Positions 11,258 to 20,074 of a stretch of 64,000 nucleotides of DNA are shown piece after piece. A model generated the notes under the pieces. That model did not search any database. It was not told where the DNA came from and worked only from the letters and a program-made list of their open reading frames with translations. The DNA lies in NCBI RefSeq assembly GCF_003351145.1, contig NZ_QQSV01000003.1, positions 124,001 through 188,000 on the forward strand, in the 5' to 3' direction. The position numbers were made by a program, and so were the translations under genes. Position 1 is the stretch's first letter, and each line of letters begins with the position of its first letter. The stretch comes from Meiothermus sp. QL-1 (GTDB lineage: Bacteria; Deinococcota; Deinococci; Deinococcales; Thermaceae).

Positions 11258-12103
11258 ATGTTCCAGCCAGACTTGCTCAAGGGTAAGGTGGTCCTGGTAA
11301 CAGGGGGCGGTACGGGGCTTGGCCGTTCGATGAGCACCCGTTTCCTGGAGCTGGGGGCCCGGGTGGCCATCGCCAGCCGCCGGGCCGAGGTCATCGAGAA
11401 GGCGGCGCAGGAGATGCAGGAACTCACAGGGGGAGAGGTCTTCGCCACCCCGGTGGACGTGCGCGACCCCGAGGCGGTGCGGGCCATGGTGGATGCGGTG
11501 GAAGCCCGCTTTGGCCGCCTAGACGTGCTGGTCAACAACGCCGCGGGCAACTTCATCTCGCCCACCGAGCGCCTGTCCCATCGGGCCTTCGATGCGGTGC
11601 TGAACATTGTGCTCCACGGGACGGTCTACTGCACCCTGGAGGTGGGCAAGCGCTGGATTGCCCGGGGGCAGAGGGGGGTGATGCTCAACATCGCCACCAC
11701 CTATGCCCTCACCGGCTCGGGCTATGTGGTGCCCTCGGCCACGGCCAAGGCCGGGGTGGTGGCCCTGACCAGGTCGCTTGCCGCCGAGTGGGGCAAGTAC
11801 GGCATCCGCCTGAACGCCATTGCCCCCGGCCCCTTCCCCACCGAGGGGGCCTGGAGCCGGCTGATGCCCACCCCGGAGATCGCCCGGCTCTTCGAGAAGC
11901 GGGTGCCCCTGGGCCGGGTGGGGGAGCACATCGAGCTGGCCAACCTGGCCGCCTACCTGATCTCCGACTATGCGGGCTTCATTACCGGGGATGTTATCAC
12001 CATCGACGGGGGCGAGACGGTCTGGGGCGCAGGGGAGTTCAACGTGCTGGACGCGGTCACGAAGGAGCAGTGGGACGCCCTCGAGGCGGCGCGCAAGCGC
12101 TAG
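11258..12103 (+). CDS. SDR family 2,4-dienoyl-CoA reductase-like oxidoreductase
   Basis: A 281-residue short-chain dehydrogenase. The TGGGTGLG nucleotide-binding loop is near the N-terminus and NNAAGNF near residue 87. This last motif, with the downstream SPTERLS segment, is typical of 2,4-dienoyl-CoA reductases in unsaturated fatty acid beta-oxidation rather than of FabG. The usual catalytic Tyr is replaced by Ser: the YxxxK position reads SATAK, as in DECR enzymes that lack Tyr. The ATG at 11258 is chosen because TTGAGGT lies 5-6 nt upstream. Confidence 0.8.
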   Translation: MFQPDLLKGKVVLVTGGGTGLGRSMSTRFLELGARVAIASRRAEVIEKAAQEMQELTGGEVFATPVDVRDPEAVRAMVDAVEARFGRLDVLVNNAAGNFISPTERLSHRAFDAVLNIVLHGTVYCTLEVGKRWIARGQRGVMLNIATTYALTGSGYVVPSATAKAGVVALTRSLAAEWGKYGIRLNAIAPGPFPTEGAWSRLMPTPEIARLFEKRVPLGRVGEHIELANLAAYLISDYAGFITGDVITIDGGETVWGAGEFNVLDAVTKEQWDALEAARKR

Positions 12104-12121
12104 CCGTGGCAGAATAGGGCC

Positions 12122-12436
12122 GTGGAAGTTATCCAACCCTACCTCGGGCAGCTCACCTTTGGCGGTCTGGCGGGTTTTGCCGTGGGCTACGCCATCAAGA
12201 CCGTGGGGCGCTGGGTGGCGATTTTTTTGGGCCTCATCTTCGTGGTGGTGCAGGTGCTGGCCTCCATGGGCTACATCGCCGTGGACTGGACCCGCATCCA
12301 GCGAGATGTGGAGCCCCTTCTTCAGCAGGAGCAGCTTAAGAGCGCTTGGGACGCCCTGGTGTGGGTCCTCACCACCAACCTGCCCTTCGGGGGGGCCTTT
12401 GTGGCGGGGCTGGTGCTGGGGCTGCGCCGGGGCTAG
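12122..12436 (+). CDS. FUN14-family small membrane protein
   Basis: A 104-residue protein matching the FUN14 family by its GGLAGFAVGYAIKTVGRWVA segment. It has three hydrophobic stretches (about 10-28, 30-52 and 82-100) with a charged linker between the second and third. The role in bacteria is unknown; the eukaryotic relative FUNDC1 is a mitochondrial outer-membrane protein. The GTG start follows CAGAAT by 6 nt. Its TAG stop shares CTAG at 12433-12436 with the convergent hom gene. Confidence 0.75.
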   Translation: MEVIQPYLGQLTFGGLAGFAVGYAIKTVGRWVAIFLGLIFVVVQVLASMGYIAVDWTRIQRDVEPLLQQEQLKSAWDALVWVLTTNLPFGGAFVAGLVLGLRRG

Positions 12437-13449
12437 ACCTCCTCGAAGCGTTCCACCGGGTCTGCGGGGACCGGCAGGGCCTTGGGGATGGGCAGGTGGC
12501 CGGGCGCTCCCGAAAGCAGCCGGTAGAGGTCGTTCAAAACAGCGCTCGCGGTGACCGCGCCCCCGGCCCCGGCCCCGGCGAAGACCAGGGTCCCGATGGG
12601 CTCGCCCCGGTAAACCAGGGCGTTTTGCCCGCTGCCCAGCCGGACCAGGGGATGCTCCAGCGGCAGCCGCACCGGCCGCACCGCCGCCACCCAGGCCCCC
12701 CGCTCAGGGTACAGGCTGGCCACCAGCCGGATAGCCTGGCCCTCTTGGCGGGCTTCCGCTAGCAGCTTTGGGGTCAGGTGCTCGATGCCGCGGGTGCGGG
12801 CCAGCACTTTCTCCCAGGCCAGCCCCGGGTCCACCGTGAGCCGTCCCAGCACGCAGAGCTTGTGGGCCGCGTCGATACCCCCTACGTCGAGCCTGGGGTC
12901 GGCCTCGAGGTAGCCGAGCCCCCTTGCTTCCTCAAAAGCCGCCTCGTAGCTGGCCCCCTCCTCCATCCGGCGGATGAGGTAGCTGCAGGTGCCGTTGACG
13001 ATGCCGTGGAGCTCCAGGGTCTGGTTGCCCCACAGGCTGTGCAGGGCTGCCAGCACGGGGGTGCCGGCCATCACGCTGGCCTCGTAGTAAAGCTCGCCCT
13101 CCTCGGCGTAGCCCCGGAGCTCCCCCCAGTGCTCGGCCAGCAGGGCCTTGTTGGCGGTCACCACCGGGATGCCGCGCGCAAGGGCCTCCAGCACCACCTC
13201 CCGGGCCGTTCCGGTGCCTCCAGCCACCTCCACCAGCACGTCCACGTCCTCCAAGAACCCCTCGGTCTGGTTGGTGAGCAGGTGGGGGGGGAGGCCGGGC
13301 CGCGCCTTGTTCAGGTCGCGCACCAGCACCCGGGCCAGCTCGAGCTGCACCCCCAGGGCCTTCAGCCGGGCCTGGTGGGCGGGCAATAGCTGGGCGAAAG
13401 CGCCCCCCACGGTGCCGGCCCCCATCAGGGCTATACGAATCTTCTCCAT
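12433..13449 (-). CDS. hom: Homoserine dehydrogenase (short form without ACT domain)
   Basis: A 338-residue NAD(P)-dependent enzyme reducing aspartate semialdehyde to homoserine. The GAGTVGG nucleotide loop is at 10-16, followed by VTANKALLAEHWGEL and the catalytic NGTCSYLIRRMEEG and GYLEADPRLDVGGIDAAHKL segments. It ends at about the point where longer homologues begin their regulatory ACT domain, so threonine feedback through ACT is absent. TAGGCT ends 7 nt before the ATG. It shares the pathway with asd about 2.4 kb away. Confidence 0.94.
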   Translation of the reverse strand: MEKIRIALMGAGTVGGAFAQLLPAHQARLKALGVQLELARVLVRDLNKARPGLPPHLLTNQTEGFLEDVDVLVEVAGGTGTAREVVLEALARGIPVVTANKALLAEHWGELRGYAEEGELYYEASVMAGTPVLAALHSLWGNQTLELHGIVNGTCSYLIRRMEEGASYEAAFEEARGLGYLEADPRLDVGGIDAAHKLCVLGRLTVDPGLAWEKVLARTRGIEHLTPKLLAEARQEGQAIRLVASLYPERGAWVAAVRPVRLPLEHPLVRLGSGQNALVYRGEPIGTLVFAGAGAGGAVTASAVLNDLYRLLSGAPGHLPIPKALPVPADPVERFEEV

Positions 13450-13497
13450 GGGCTAAAGCCTAGCAGATGGGGGGCCTGGCCGGGCAGAATCAAGGGT

Positions 13498-14598
13498 ATG
13501 GACCCGCTGGTGCGCCTAACCCAGGCTGCGGAAGAGCGGGGTTTGCTGGCCGCCTGGGCACCGGTGGAGCTTCCCCCTGGGGTCCAGGCGCGCTACCAGG
13601 ACTGGCTGGCCCAGGGGCACCAGGCCGGGATGGCCTACCTGGCTGAGCAGGCCCCCACCCGGCTCATGCCCACCCGCCGCTTCGCCTGGGCCAGGAGCGT
13701 GCTGGTGTTGGCCGCCTCCCACGCCTATCCTCCGCCGCCCAAGCCCTTCGGAGGCCTCAGGGTGGGGCGGGTGGCCCGCTACGCCTGGGTGCGGGACTAC
13801 CACCATCTGCTCCGGCCCCACCTGGAGGCGCTGGAGGGCCTGGCCCAGAGCCTGGGGTTGGAGGCCCGGGGGTATGTGGACACCGGGCCCTTGTCCGAGC
13901 GCAGCTACGCCGTTCTGGGCGGCCTGGGCTGGGTGGGGCGCAACGCCATGCTGATACGCATGGGGGCGGGGAGCTACCTTACCCTGGCGGTGCTCCTCAC
14001 CAGCGCGCCCCTGCCCGAAGCCCCCACCCCGCACCCCCACCGCTGCGGCCGCTGCACCCGCTGTTTGGCGGGCTGCCCCACGGGGGCCTTGCTGGGGGAT
14101 GGGACCCTGGATGCCAGGCTTTGCATCAGTTACTGGACAATCGAGCATCGGGGCCTGGTGCCCCTGGAGCGCTGGTCGGGGATGGGGGAGTGGCTCTTCG
14201 GCTGCGATGTGTGCCAGGAGGTCTGTCCCTGGAACCGCCGGGCCCGCACCTTCTGGGCTGGCTTTACGCCCGAGCCGGAGCTGGCCTACCCCGACTTGCG
14301 CGATTTTTTCACCCTCTCCTCCCGCGCCTTTGCGCGCAAGTACGCGGCCACGGCCTTTTTGCGCCCAGGGCGCACCCGCATGGCCCGCAACGCCCTCATC
14401 GTGCTCTCCAACCTGGACCACCCCGAGCTTTTGCCCCTAGCCCGCCAGGCGGCCGGGGATGTCAACCCTGTGGTGCGGGCCACCGCCGCGCAGGCCCTGG
14501 CCCGCCACGGGCTGAAAGCCCCTCTGGAGCCCCTGCTGCGCGACCCGGAGCCCCAGGTGGCCCAGCTTGCGCGCGGCCTACTCGAGGCCCTTGGCTGA
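13498..14598 (+). CDS. queG: Epoxyqueuosine reductase
   Basis: A 366-residue cobalamin- and Fe-S-dependent reductase for the last step of queuosine formation in tRNA. The N-terminal cobalamin-binding half contains VGRVARYAWVRDYH and RGYVDTGPLSERSYA with the catalytic Asp. Two ferredoxin-type clusters are encoded by CGRCTRCLAGCPTGAL (about 181-196) and CDVCQEVCPWN. HEAT-like repeats for tRNA contact form the C-terminal 80 residues. CAGAAT lies 7 nt before the ATG. The last 21 nt overlap the convergent HxlR gene. Confidence 0.95.
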   Translation: MDPLVRLTQAAEERGLLAAWAPVELPPGVQARYQDWLAQGHQAGMAYLAEQAPTRLMPTRRFAWARSVLVLAASHAYPPPPKPFGGLRVGRVARYAWVRDYHHLLRPHLEALEGLAQSLGLEARGYVDTGPLSERSYAVLGGLGWVGRNAMLIRMGAGSYLTLAVLLTSAPLPEAPTPHPHRCGRCTRCLAGCPTGALLGDGTLDARLCISYWTIEHRGLVPLERWSGMGEWLFGCDVCQEVCPWNRRARTFWAGFTPEPELAYPDLRDFFTLSSRAFARKYAATAFLRPGRTRMARNALIVLSNLDHPELLPLARQAAGDVNPVVRATAAQALARHGLKAPLEPLLRDPEPQVAQLARGLLEALG

Positions 14599-14922
14599 GG
14601 GCCTAAGGTACTGCCGGCTCCACCGGTCGATGGCCTCGATCACGCTCTGGAGGGCTTGCCCGGCCTCGGTCAGGGCGTAGCTGGTGCGGGGGGGCATGGT
14701 GGAGTGGACGGTTTTGGAGAGGATGCCCAGGTGCTCCAGTTTTTCCAGGCGCTGGGCCAGGGTGGCCGGGTTGCAGCCGCCTACCGCTCGGGAGAGCTCG
14801 TTGAAGCCCTTGGGGCCGCCGAGAAGGCTGCGGATGATGTGCAGGGTCCACTTTTCCTGCAGCACATTGATGGCCTCGTACACGGGGCAGAAGCTGTGGT
14901 CGGCCTCGGTGGCCCTGTCCAT
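14578..14922 (-). CDS. HxlR/YodB-type redox-sensing transcriptional regulator
   Basis: A 114-residue winged-helix regulator. The family pattern CPVYEAINVLQEKWTLHII is at 12-30, followed by GPKGFNELSRAVGGCNPATLAQRLEKLEHLGIL. Cys12 corresponds to the thiol that senses quinones and diamide in Bacillus YodB, and a second cysteine is at 50. The gene is divergent from a yceI-dioxygenase-hydrolase-flavin reductase operon, so it is probably its repressor. The ATG at 14922 is chosen because it gives the normal family length. No convincing Shine-Dalgarno site is seen. Confidence 0.88.
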   Translation of the reverse strand: MDRATEADHSFCPVYEAINVLQEKWTLHIIRSLLGGPKGFNELSRAVGGCNPATLAQRLEKLEHLGILSKTVHSTMPPRTSYALTEAGQALQSVIEAIDRWSRQYLRPSAKGLE

Positions 14923-14964
14923 ACCAGGCTCGAGTCTAGCACAACGCTTTTGCGAACCAAATGC

Positions 14965-14994
14965 TTGACTAAAAATATTGCTATAAAATATCAT
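14965..14994 (+). promoter_or_regulatory. Promoter and possible operator of the quinone-response operon
   Basis: TTGACT (14965-14970), an 18-bp spacer and TATCAT (14989-14994). The spacer and -10 box hold an AT-rich inverted repeat, ATATT (14975-14979) with AATAT (14987-14991), in an otherwise GC-rich genome. Its position between divergent HxlR and yceI genes fits an operator where binding would block RNA polymerase. Confidence 0.55.
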
Positions 14995-15042
14995 TCGCTT
15001 GCCTGGGTGTAGCCCACGCCCAGGGCTGTAGGAGGTCATCCC

Positions 15043-15576
15043 ATGCACTGGAACCTGGACAGCAGCCACAGCACGGTCGCCTTCTCTGTTCGGCACATGG
15101 GGGTTTTCACCGTGCGGGGCCAGTTCAAGCGGCTTCGAGGAACGGTGAAGACCGATTCCAACGGAGTACCCCAGCAAATCGAGGCGTTCATTGAGGCGGC
15201 CAGCATCGAGACCGGCGAGCCCCAGCGCGACGCCCATCTGCGTTCCCCCGACTTCCTGGACGCCGAGAACTACCCCGAAATCCGCTTCTCAAGCCGCCAG
15301 ATAGAGCCTTTGGGGGAGAGGCGCTACCGCGTCTTGGGTGACCTGACCATCCGCGGGGTGACCCGGCCGGTGAGCTTTGAGGCCGAGGTCAGCCCGTCCC
15401 TGAAGGACCCCTGGGGGTTTGTGCGCACCGGGGCCAGCGCCAGCGGGGTGCTCAACCGCAAGGAGTTCGGCCTCACCTGGAACCAGGTGCTCGAGTTCGG
15501 GGCGCTTTTGGTAGGGGAAGAGGTGCGTTTCACCCTGGACGTGGAGGCGGTGGCGGCTGCGGAGCCTGCGTTATGA
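15043..15576 (+). CDS. YceI-family lipid/isoprenoid-binding protein
   Basis: A 177-residue YceI-family lipocalin-like barrel, starting [22 protein letters not shown]. The [22 protein letters not shown] block appears near residue 75, and the [16 protein letters not shown] strand near 105. Homologues, including a well-studied Thermus thermophilus protein, bind polyisoprenoid chains such as quinone tails. No signal peptide is present, so it is cytoplasmic. AGGAGGT lies 6 nt before the ATG. As first gene of the HxlR-divergent operon it may bind or buffer isoprenoid quinones. The next gene overlaps its stop by 4 nt. Confidence 0.88.
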   Translation: MHWNLDSSHSTVAFSVRHMGVFTVRGQFKRLRGTVKTDSNGVPQQIEAFIEAASIETGEPQRDAHLRSPDFLDAENYPEIRFSSRQIEPLGERRYRVLGDLTIRGVTRPVSFEAEVSPSLKDPWGFVRTGASASGVLNRKEFGLTWNQVLEFGALLVGEEVRFTLDVEAVAAAEPAL

Positions 15577-16508
15577 AACCGGTCAGCGGTCTGCACCACG
15601 TCACCGCCATCGCGGGGCCGGCCCAGCGCAACCTGGACTTCTACGCGGGGGTCCTGGGGCTGCGGCTGGTCAAGAAGAGCGTCAACCAGGACGACCCCGG
15701 TACCTACCACCTGTTTTATGCCGATGCCGAGGGGCGTCCGGGCACCGACCTGACCTTCTTTCCCTGGGAGCACCTGGCCCCGGGCCGCAAGGGCACCGGG
15801 CTGGCGGTGGAGCTCGAGCTGGCGGTGCCCGAAGGGAGTCTGAGCTACTGGGCGGCCCGGCTGGAGCGCTACGGGACACCTTTGGGGAGGCCCGAGGTGC
15901 GCTTCGGGCAGAGGGCCCTGCCCTTCCGCGACCCGGACGGCCTCGAGGTGGCCCTGGTGGAGACCCCTCCCAGGGCCTTCACCCCCTGGGAGAGGAGCGG
16001 GGTGCCCGAGGGGCAGCAGATCATGGGCCTCCATGGCGCCCGGCTCTGGCTGAGGAGTTTGGAGGAGAGCGCCAGGCTGCTTTCGGTCTTGGGCTTTGAA
16101 CCTGCGGGGCAGGAGGGGGGCTGGCACCGCTACGCTTTGGCCGGCGGAGGGTCGGGCCGGCACCTGGACATCAAGGTGCTGCCCAACCTGCCCCGGGGCC
16201 GGTGGGGGGTGGGCAGCATCCACCATCTGGCCTGGCGCGTGGACGACCTGGACCACCAGATGGCGGTGCGCGGTCGGGTGCTCGGCCTAGGTATTCCGGC
16301 CACCCCCTCCATCGACCGCTTCTGGTTCCGCTCGGTCTACTTCACCGAACCAGGCGGTGTGGTCTTCGAGTTGGCCACCGATGGGCCCGGCTTTGCCGTG
16401 GACGAGGACCCGGCCCACCTGGGGGAGCGGCTGGTGCTGCCGCCCTGGCTCGAGCCCCAGCGGGCCCAAATCGAGGCCGTTCTTCCTGAGCTGAAACCGG
16501 TGGCATGA
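15573..16508 (+). CDS. Ring-cleaving dioxygenase of the MhqO/MhqA glyoxalase-fold family
   Basis: A 311-residue two-domain vicinal-oxygen-chelate protein. LHHVTAIAG at the N-terminus and a second half with [10 protein letters not shown] give paired metal-binding histidines, and [20 protein letters not shown] supplies the glutamate. MhqO-type proteins are thought to open hydroquinone or catechol rings and are induced by quinone stress in Bacillus. It overlaps yceI by 4 nt (ATGA) and the next hydrolase gene by 4 nt, so the three are translationally coupled. The substrate here is inferred. Confidence 0.87.
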   Translation: MKPVSGLHHVTAIAGPAQRNLDFYAGVLGLRLVKKSVNQDDPGTYHLFYADAEGRPGTDLTFFPWEHLAPGRKGTGLAVELELAVPEGSLSYWAARLERYGTPLGRPEVRFGQRALPFRDPDGLEVALVETPPRAFTPWERSGVPEGQQIMGLHGARLWLRSLEESARLLSVLGFEPAGQEGGWHRYALAGGGSGRHLDIKVLPNLPRGRWGVGSIHHLAWRVDDLDHQMAVRGRVLGLGIPATPSIDRFWFRSVYFTEPGGVVFELATDGPGFAVDEDPAHLGERLVLPPWLEPQRAQIEAVLPELKPVA

Positions 16509-17119
16509 CCCAGGCCCCCTTCATACACCGCTTTGAGCCGGGCCAGGGGGCTTCTTTGCTCCTGCTCCACGGCACAGGAGGAGACGAGCACGACCTAATA
16601 CCCCTGGCCCGGCAGCTCGCCCCCCAGGCGGCTTTGCTCTCCCCCCGGGGCCGGGTGTTGGAAAACGGGGCCCCCCGCTTTTTCCGCCGTTTGGCCCCTG
16701 GGGTATTCGACGAAGCAGATTTACGCCAGCAGGCCGCCGATTTGGCCCAATTCGTGCGGGCTGCCCGGCAGCGCTACGGTCTTGAAGGCCTGCCGCTTTA
16801 TGCGCTGGGCTATTCCAACGGGGCCAACATGGCATCAGCCCTGCTCCTCCTTCAGCCGGCGCTGCTGGATGGGGCGGTCCTGTTCCGCCCCATGCTCCCG
16901 TTGGAGGTGCATCCTTTGCCTAATCTAAGTGGCCGGGCGGTCTTGGTGGCTGCTGGCCGCTTTGATCCCTGGTCGCCCCCCGGACGGGTGGAGGCTCTGC
17001 TGGACTGCCTGAGGCGGGCAGGGGCCGAGGTGGAGGCCGGCTGGTGGCCGGCAGGCCACGGCCTGCTGCCAGAGGAACTGATGGCAGCGAGGGCCTGGCT
17101 GGCCCGGCGCATTCCGTAG
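16505..17119 (+). CDS. MhqD-like alpha/beta hydrolase (carboxylesterase/phospholipase family)
   Basis: A 204-residue alpha/beta hydrolase. LLLLHGTGGDEHDLIPLA near residue 20 forms the oxyanion hole, GYSNGANMA holds the nucleophile serine (about 104), AGRFDPWSPP holds the Asp and AGHGLLPEE the His. It matches the MhqD/YodD group found next to MhqO dioxygenases. A role in hydrolysing ring-cleavage products is an inference from this constant pairing. It overlaps the dioxygenase gene by 4 nt. Confidence 0.88.
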   Translation: MTQAPFIHRFEPGQGASLLLLHGTGGDEHDLIPLARQLAPQAALLSPRGRVLENGAPRFFRRLAPGVFDEADLRQQAADLAQFVRAARQRYGLEGLPLYALGYSNGANMASALLLLQPALLDGAVLFRPMLPLEVHPLPNLSGRAVLVAAGRFDPWSPPGRVEALLDCLRRAGAEVEAGWWPAGHGLLPEELMAARAWLARRIP

Positions 17120-17135
17120 TACAGTACGGGGGTCC

Positions 17136-17768
17136 ATGGAGTTCGAATTTGCCCGGCTCACCCCTCAGGAGCGCTACAAGCTCCTCACAGGGCTGGTGGT
17201 GCCCCGCCCCATTGCCTGGGTAACCAGCCTGAATCCCGCGGGAAAGGTCAACGCGGCCCCCTTCAGCTTTTTCAACGCTATGGGCTCCGATCCGGCGCTT
17301 TTGGTCCTGGGGGTGGGCGACCGTCGCCCCGGACGCCCCAAGGACACCGCCCGCAACATCCAGCGCGAGGGTTTCTTCGTGGTGAACCTGGTGAGTGAGG
17401 CATGGGCCGAGGCCATGAACATCACCGCGATTGAGTTTCCAGAGGAGGTGAGCGAGGTGGAGGAGGCCGGTTTGGAGACCGTCCCCTCGCTCTACGGGCC
17501 GGTGCCGCGGCTGGCCGCAGCCCCGGCCGGCTTTGAGTGCCGTCTGCACTCGGTGTTGCAGATTGGCCATAGCCGCCTCCTAGTGGGGGAGGTGCTGGGG
17601 GCTTTTGTGCAGGAGGCCTACGTGGCCGACCCCGAGAGGCTTTACCTGAAGACGCAGGAGCTGGGCTTAGTGGGGCGGATGGGGGGGCGGGGAGGGTATG
17701 TGCGCACCCGCGATGTGTTCGAGATGCCCCGGCTCAGCTATGCCGAGTGGAAAGCCCGGCAGGGCTAG
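17136..17768 (+). CDS. Flavin reductase-like protein (FMN-binding split barrel)
   Basis: A 210-residue flavoredoxin-type protein. VVPRPIAWVTSLNPAGKVNAAPFSFFNA is the FMN-binding N-terminal signature, and DTARNIQREGFFVVNLV the following conserved segment. It probably reduces flavin or quinones with NAD(P)H. It begins 16 nt after the hydrolase gene and looks like the last member of the HxlR-divergent operon. A TACAGT at 10 nt spacing could give an additional start. Its stop shares CTAG at 17765-17768 with the convergent phosphoesterase. Confidence 0.87.
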   Translation: MEFEFARLTPQERYKLLTGLVVPRPIAWVTSLNPAGKVNAAPFSFFNAMGSDPALLVLGVGDRRPGRPKDTARNIQREGFFVVNLVSEAWAEAMNITAIEFPEEVSEVEEAGLETVPSLYGPVPRLAAAPAGFECRLHSVLQIGHSRLLVGEVLGAFVQEAYVADPERLYLKTQELGLVGRMGGRGGYVRTRDVFEMPRLSYAEWKARQG

Positions 17769-18391
17769 AGCTCAATCAGGGTGTAGGCAAAGGCGTTGAC
17801 CACCCGCACCCCCTCGGGGCTGCGGTACTCCCGCCTGGGGTGGGCCTCGTAGAGGTGGACGTGGCCGTGCACATGCAGGCGCGGGCGGTAAAGGCGGTGA
17901 AACAGCCCCAGAGCGCTGCTGCCCCGGTGGGCGAAGTCGGGCCCGGCGTGGGGGCCTGGGGGTGGGGCGTGGCTTAGCAGGATGTCCACCCCGTGGCCCC
18001 GGGTCAGCCGGCGGGGCAAGAGCAGGGGCAGCCAGGAGAGAAAGCGACCCTGGGCCTCGCTTTCGTGGTACTGCCCCATTTCGCGGTCGTTGTAGCGGGG
18101 GCAGCCCCCCCAGCCGGCGATGGTGAGGCCGGCCACCCGCACGATCCGGCCGTGGGCCTGGATGGCCCCCCCGGGGGGTGTGAGGTGGCCCAGGTAGTCC
18201 TGCACGTACTCTTCCTTGTGATTACCGTGTACGTAGACCACCGGGACCCGCACCTTGGTGGCCACGAACTCGATGTAGCTGCCCGGTAGGTCGCCTGCCA
18301 GGAGCACCAGCTCGAAAGGCGGCAGGTTGCAGGGAAAGCGCTCCTGGTAGATGAAAGGGTGGACCTGGTCAGAAAGAGCAAGAATCCGCAG
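17765..18391 (-). CDS. Metallophosphoesterase, apparently started at CTG
   Basis: A calcineurin-like phosphoesterase. GNHKEE, LSHAPPPGPH and HVHGHVH supply the dinuclear metal site. The first ligand aspartate is in ILALSDQVHP, encoded just before 18360, upstream of every in-frame ATG, GTG or TTG. The only initiator-like codon that includes this strand is the CTG at 18391, since an in-frame TAA lies 12 nt further upstream. TAAAAT (18401-18406) sits 9 nt before that CTG, as in leaderless genes nearby. A start at the GTG at 18307 would delete the metal ligand. The product is 208 residues if CTG is used. Confidence 0.75.
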   Translation of the reverse strand: MRILALSDQVHPFIYQERFPCNLPPFELVLLAGDLPGSYIEFVATKVRVPVVYVHGNHKEEYVQDYLGHLTPPGGAIQAHGRIVRVAGLTIAGWGGCPRYNDREMGQYHESEAQGRFLSWLPLLLPRRLTRGHGVDILLSHAPPPGPHAGPDFAHRGSSALGLFHRLYRPRLHVHGHVHLYEAHPRREYRSPEGVRVVNAFAYTLIEL

Positions 18392-18470
18392 TAGTGCAGT
18401 ATTTTACACCCTGCAGTTTTTCGGGGACGTTCTGTTTCTGGCGAAGTTTGTGCTACCTTGGTGGGGGGTT

Positions 18471-20030
18471 ATGCTGGAGCGCCTCGAGGTGCAGAACCTG
18501 GCCGTGCTGGAGCGGGTGGAGCTCGAGCTGGGGCCGGGGCTCACGGTCTTCACGGGCGAGACCGGAGCTGGGAAGAGCCTCTTGGTGGACGCGTTGTCGC
18601 TTTTGCTGGGCGAGCGTGCAGAGGGAATGCTGCGGCCGGGGGCCGAGTCCCTTCTGGTCACCGCCTTTTTCAACGGCCGCAGCCTTTCGCGCCGGGTTTC
18701 CCCTGGCCGGAGCGTGGCCCGGATTGAGGGGGAGGTGGTGAGCCTCAAGGAGCTCTCGGAAGAAGCGGCCCGCCACCTGGCCCTTCACGCCCAGCACGCC
18801 GCCTTGGGGCTGGTGGGCCGCAGGGCCCAGCGGGCCCTTTTGGACGCGCGGCTCGAGGCTGGGTTGCTGGAGCAGTACCGCGCCGCTTTTGCCCGCTACC
18901 AGGCCCTCGATAAGGAGATGGCCGCCCTCGAGGCCGCCGCCCGCGAACGGGCGCGCCGGCTGGACATCCTGCGCTTTCAGATTCAGGAGATCGAGCAGGC
19001 CCGCCTGGAGCCGGCCGAGGAGGAGGCCCTGCGAGGGGAGGCCCAGCGCCTGAGACACCTGGAGGCCCTGCGGGAGCGGGTCTCGGCGGCCGTTGCAGCC
19101 CTCCTGGGCGAGGGCGATGCCCTGGGGTTGGTGGCCCAGGCCGCCCGGGAGGTGCGGGCCGCGGGGCGCTACGACCCCAGGCTGGAGCTGCTGGGGCGCG
19201 ACCTCGAGGGCGCCCTGGACGGGCTTAGGGCGGTGGGGCGGGAGCTGGAGGACTATTTGGAGGGGCTGGAGGCCGACCCGGGGCGGCTGGAGGAGGTGGA
19301 GGCCCGGCTGGCCCTCATCGAGCGGCTGGCGCGCAAGTACGGGGAGGGCATACCCGCCATCCTGGCCTTTGCGGAGGCGGCCCGGCAGGAGCTGGCCCTG
19401 CTGGAAGGGGCCGAGGACCGGCTGGCTGGCCTTCGGGCCGAGCGCGAGCGGGCCCGGGAGGAGCTGCTGCTTTGGGGTGAGCGGCTCTCCTCGGCCCGCC
19501 GCCGGGCTGCCGGGTGGCTTTCGGAGACGGCCAGCCGGGAAATCCAGGCTCTGGGCATGCCCCGGGCCCAATTCCGCGTGGAACTTCTGCCCCGGGCCGA
19601 GCCGGGGCCGGAAGGGTTGGAGGAGGTGCAGTTCCTCTTCTCGGCCAACCCCGGCCTGCCCGAGGCCCCTCTGGAGCGGGCCGCCTCGGGGGGGGAGCTC
19701 TCGCGGGTGATGCTGGCTTTGGCCCTTCTGACCGGGGTTGAGGCGGAGACCGTGGTCTTCGACGAGATTGATGCGGGCATTGGGGGGGAGGCGGCCTGGC
19801 AGGTGGCCGAGCGGCTGGCCCGCTTGGCCGAGGGGCGGCAGGTGCTGGTGGTCACCCACCTGCCCCAGATTGCGGCCCGGGCCCAAAGCCACTTCCGGGT
19901 GGTCAAAGCCGGAGACTCGGTGCGGGTGGAGCGGATTGAGCACGAGGAGCGGGTGCGGGAGCTGGCCCGGATGCTCTCGGGTAGCTACTCCGAGGCGGCT
20001 TTGGAGCATGCCCGCGAGCTTTTGGGCTAG
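18471..20030 (+). CDS. recN: DNA repair protein RecN
   Basis: A 519-residue SMC-like ATPase for double-strand break repair. The N-terminal FTGETGAGKSLLVDAL Walker A loop is at about 33-40. A long coiled-coil arm covers about 140-370, and the C-terminal half has the ABC signature ASGGELSRVMLALALL and the Walker B strand VVFDEIDAGIGG. The ATG at 18471 gives the normal family N-terminus; an open frame back to 18351 is not needed. It is divergent from the phosphoesterase gene. I see no clear LexA-type box. Confidence 0.95.
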   Translation: MLERLEVQNLAVLERVELELGPGLTVFTGETGAGKSLLVDALSLLLGERAEGMLRPGAESLLVTAFFNGRSLSRRVSPGRSVARIEGEVVSLKELSEEAARHLALHAQHAALGLVGRRAQRALLDARLEAGLLEQYRAAFARYQALDKEMAALEAAARERARRLDILRFQIQEIEQARLEPAEEEALRGEAQRLRHLEALRERVSAAVAALLGEGDALGLVAQAAREVRAAGRYDPRLELLGRDLEGALDGLRAVGRELEDYLEGLEADPGRLEEVEARLALIERLARKYGEGIPAILAFAEAARQELALLEGAEDRLAGLRAERERAREELLLWGERLSSARRRAAGWLSETASREIQALGMPRAQFRVELLPRAEPGPEGLEEVQFLFSANPGLPEAPLERAASGGELSRVMLALALLTGVEAETVVFDEIDAGIGGEAAWQVAERLARLAEGRQVLVVTHLPQIAARAQSHFRVVKAGDSVRVERIEHEERVRELARMLSGSYSEAALEHARELLG

Positions 20031-20074
20031 ATTTGCAGACCTGGGGGTGCATACACTGGAGGGTAACCTGGACT

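Noticed and set aside
14578-15237. A longer HxlR reading starting at 15237
   Set aside because: The extra 105 residues run through the yceI coding region and the promoter, and have no homology. The ATG at 14922 gives the usual family length.
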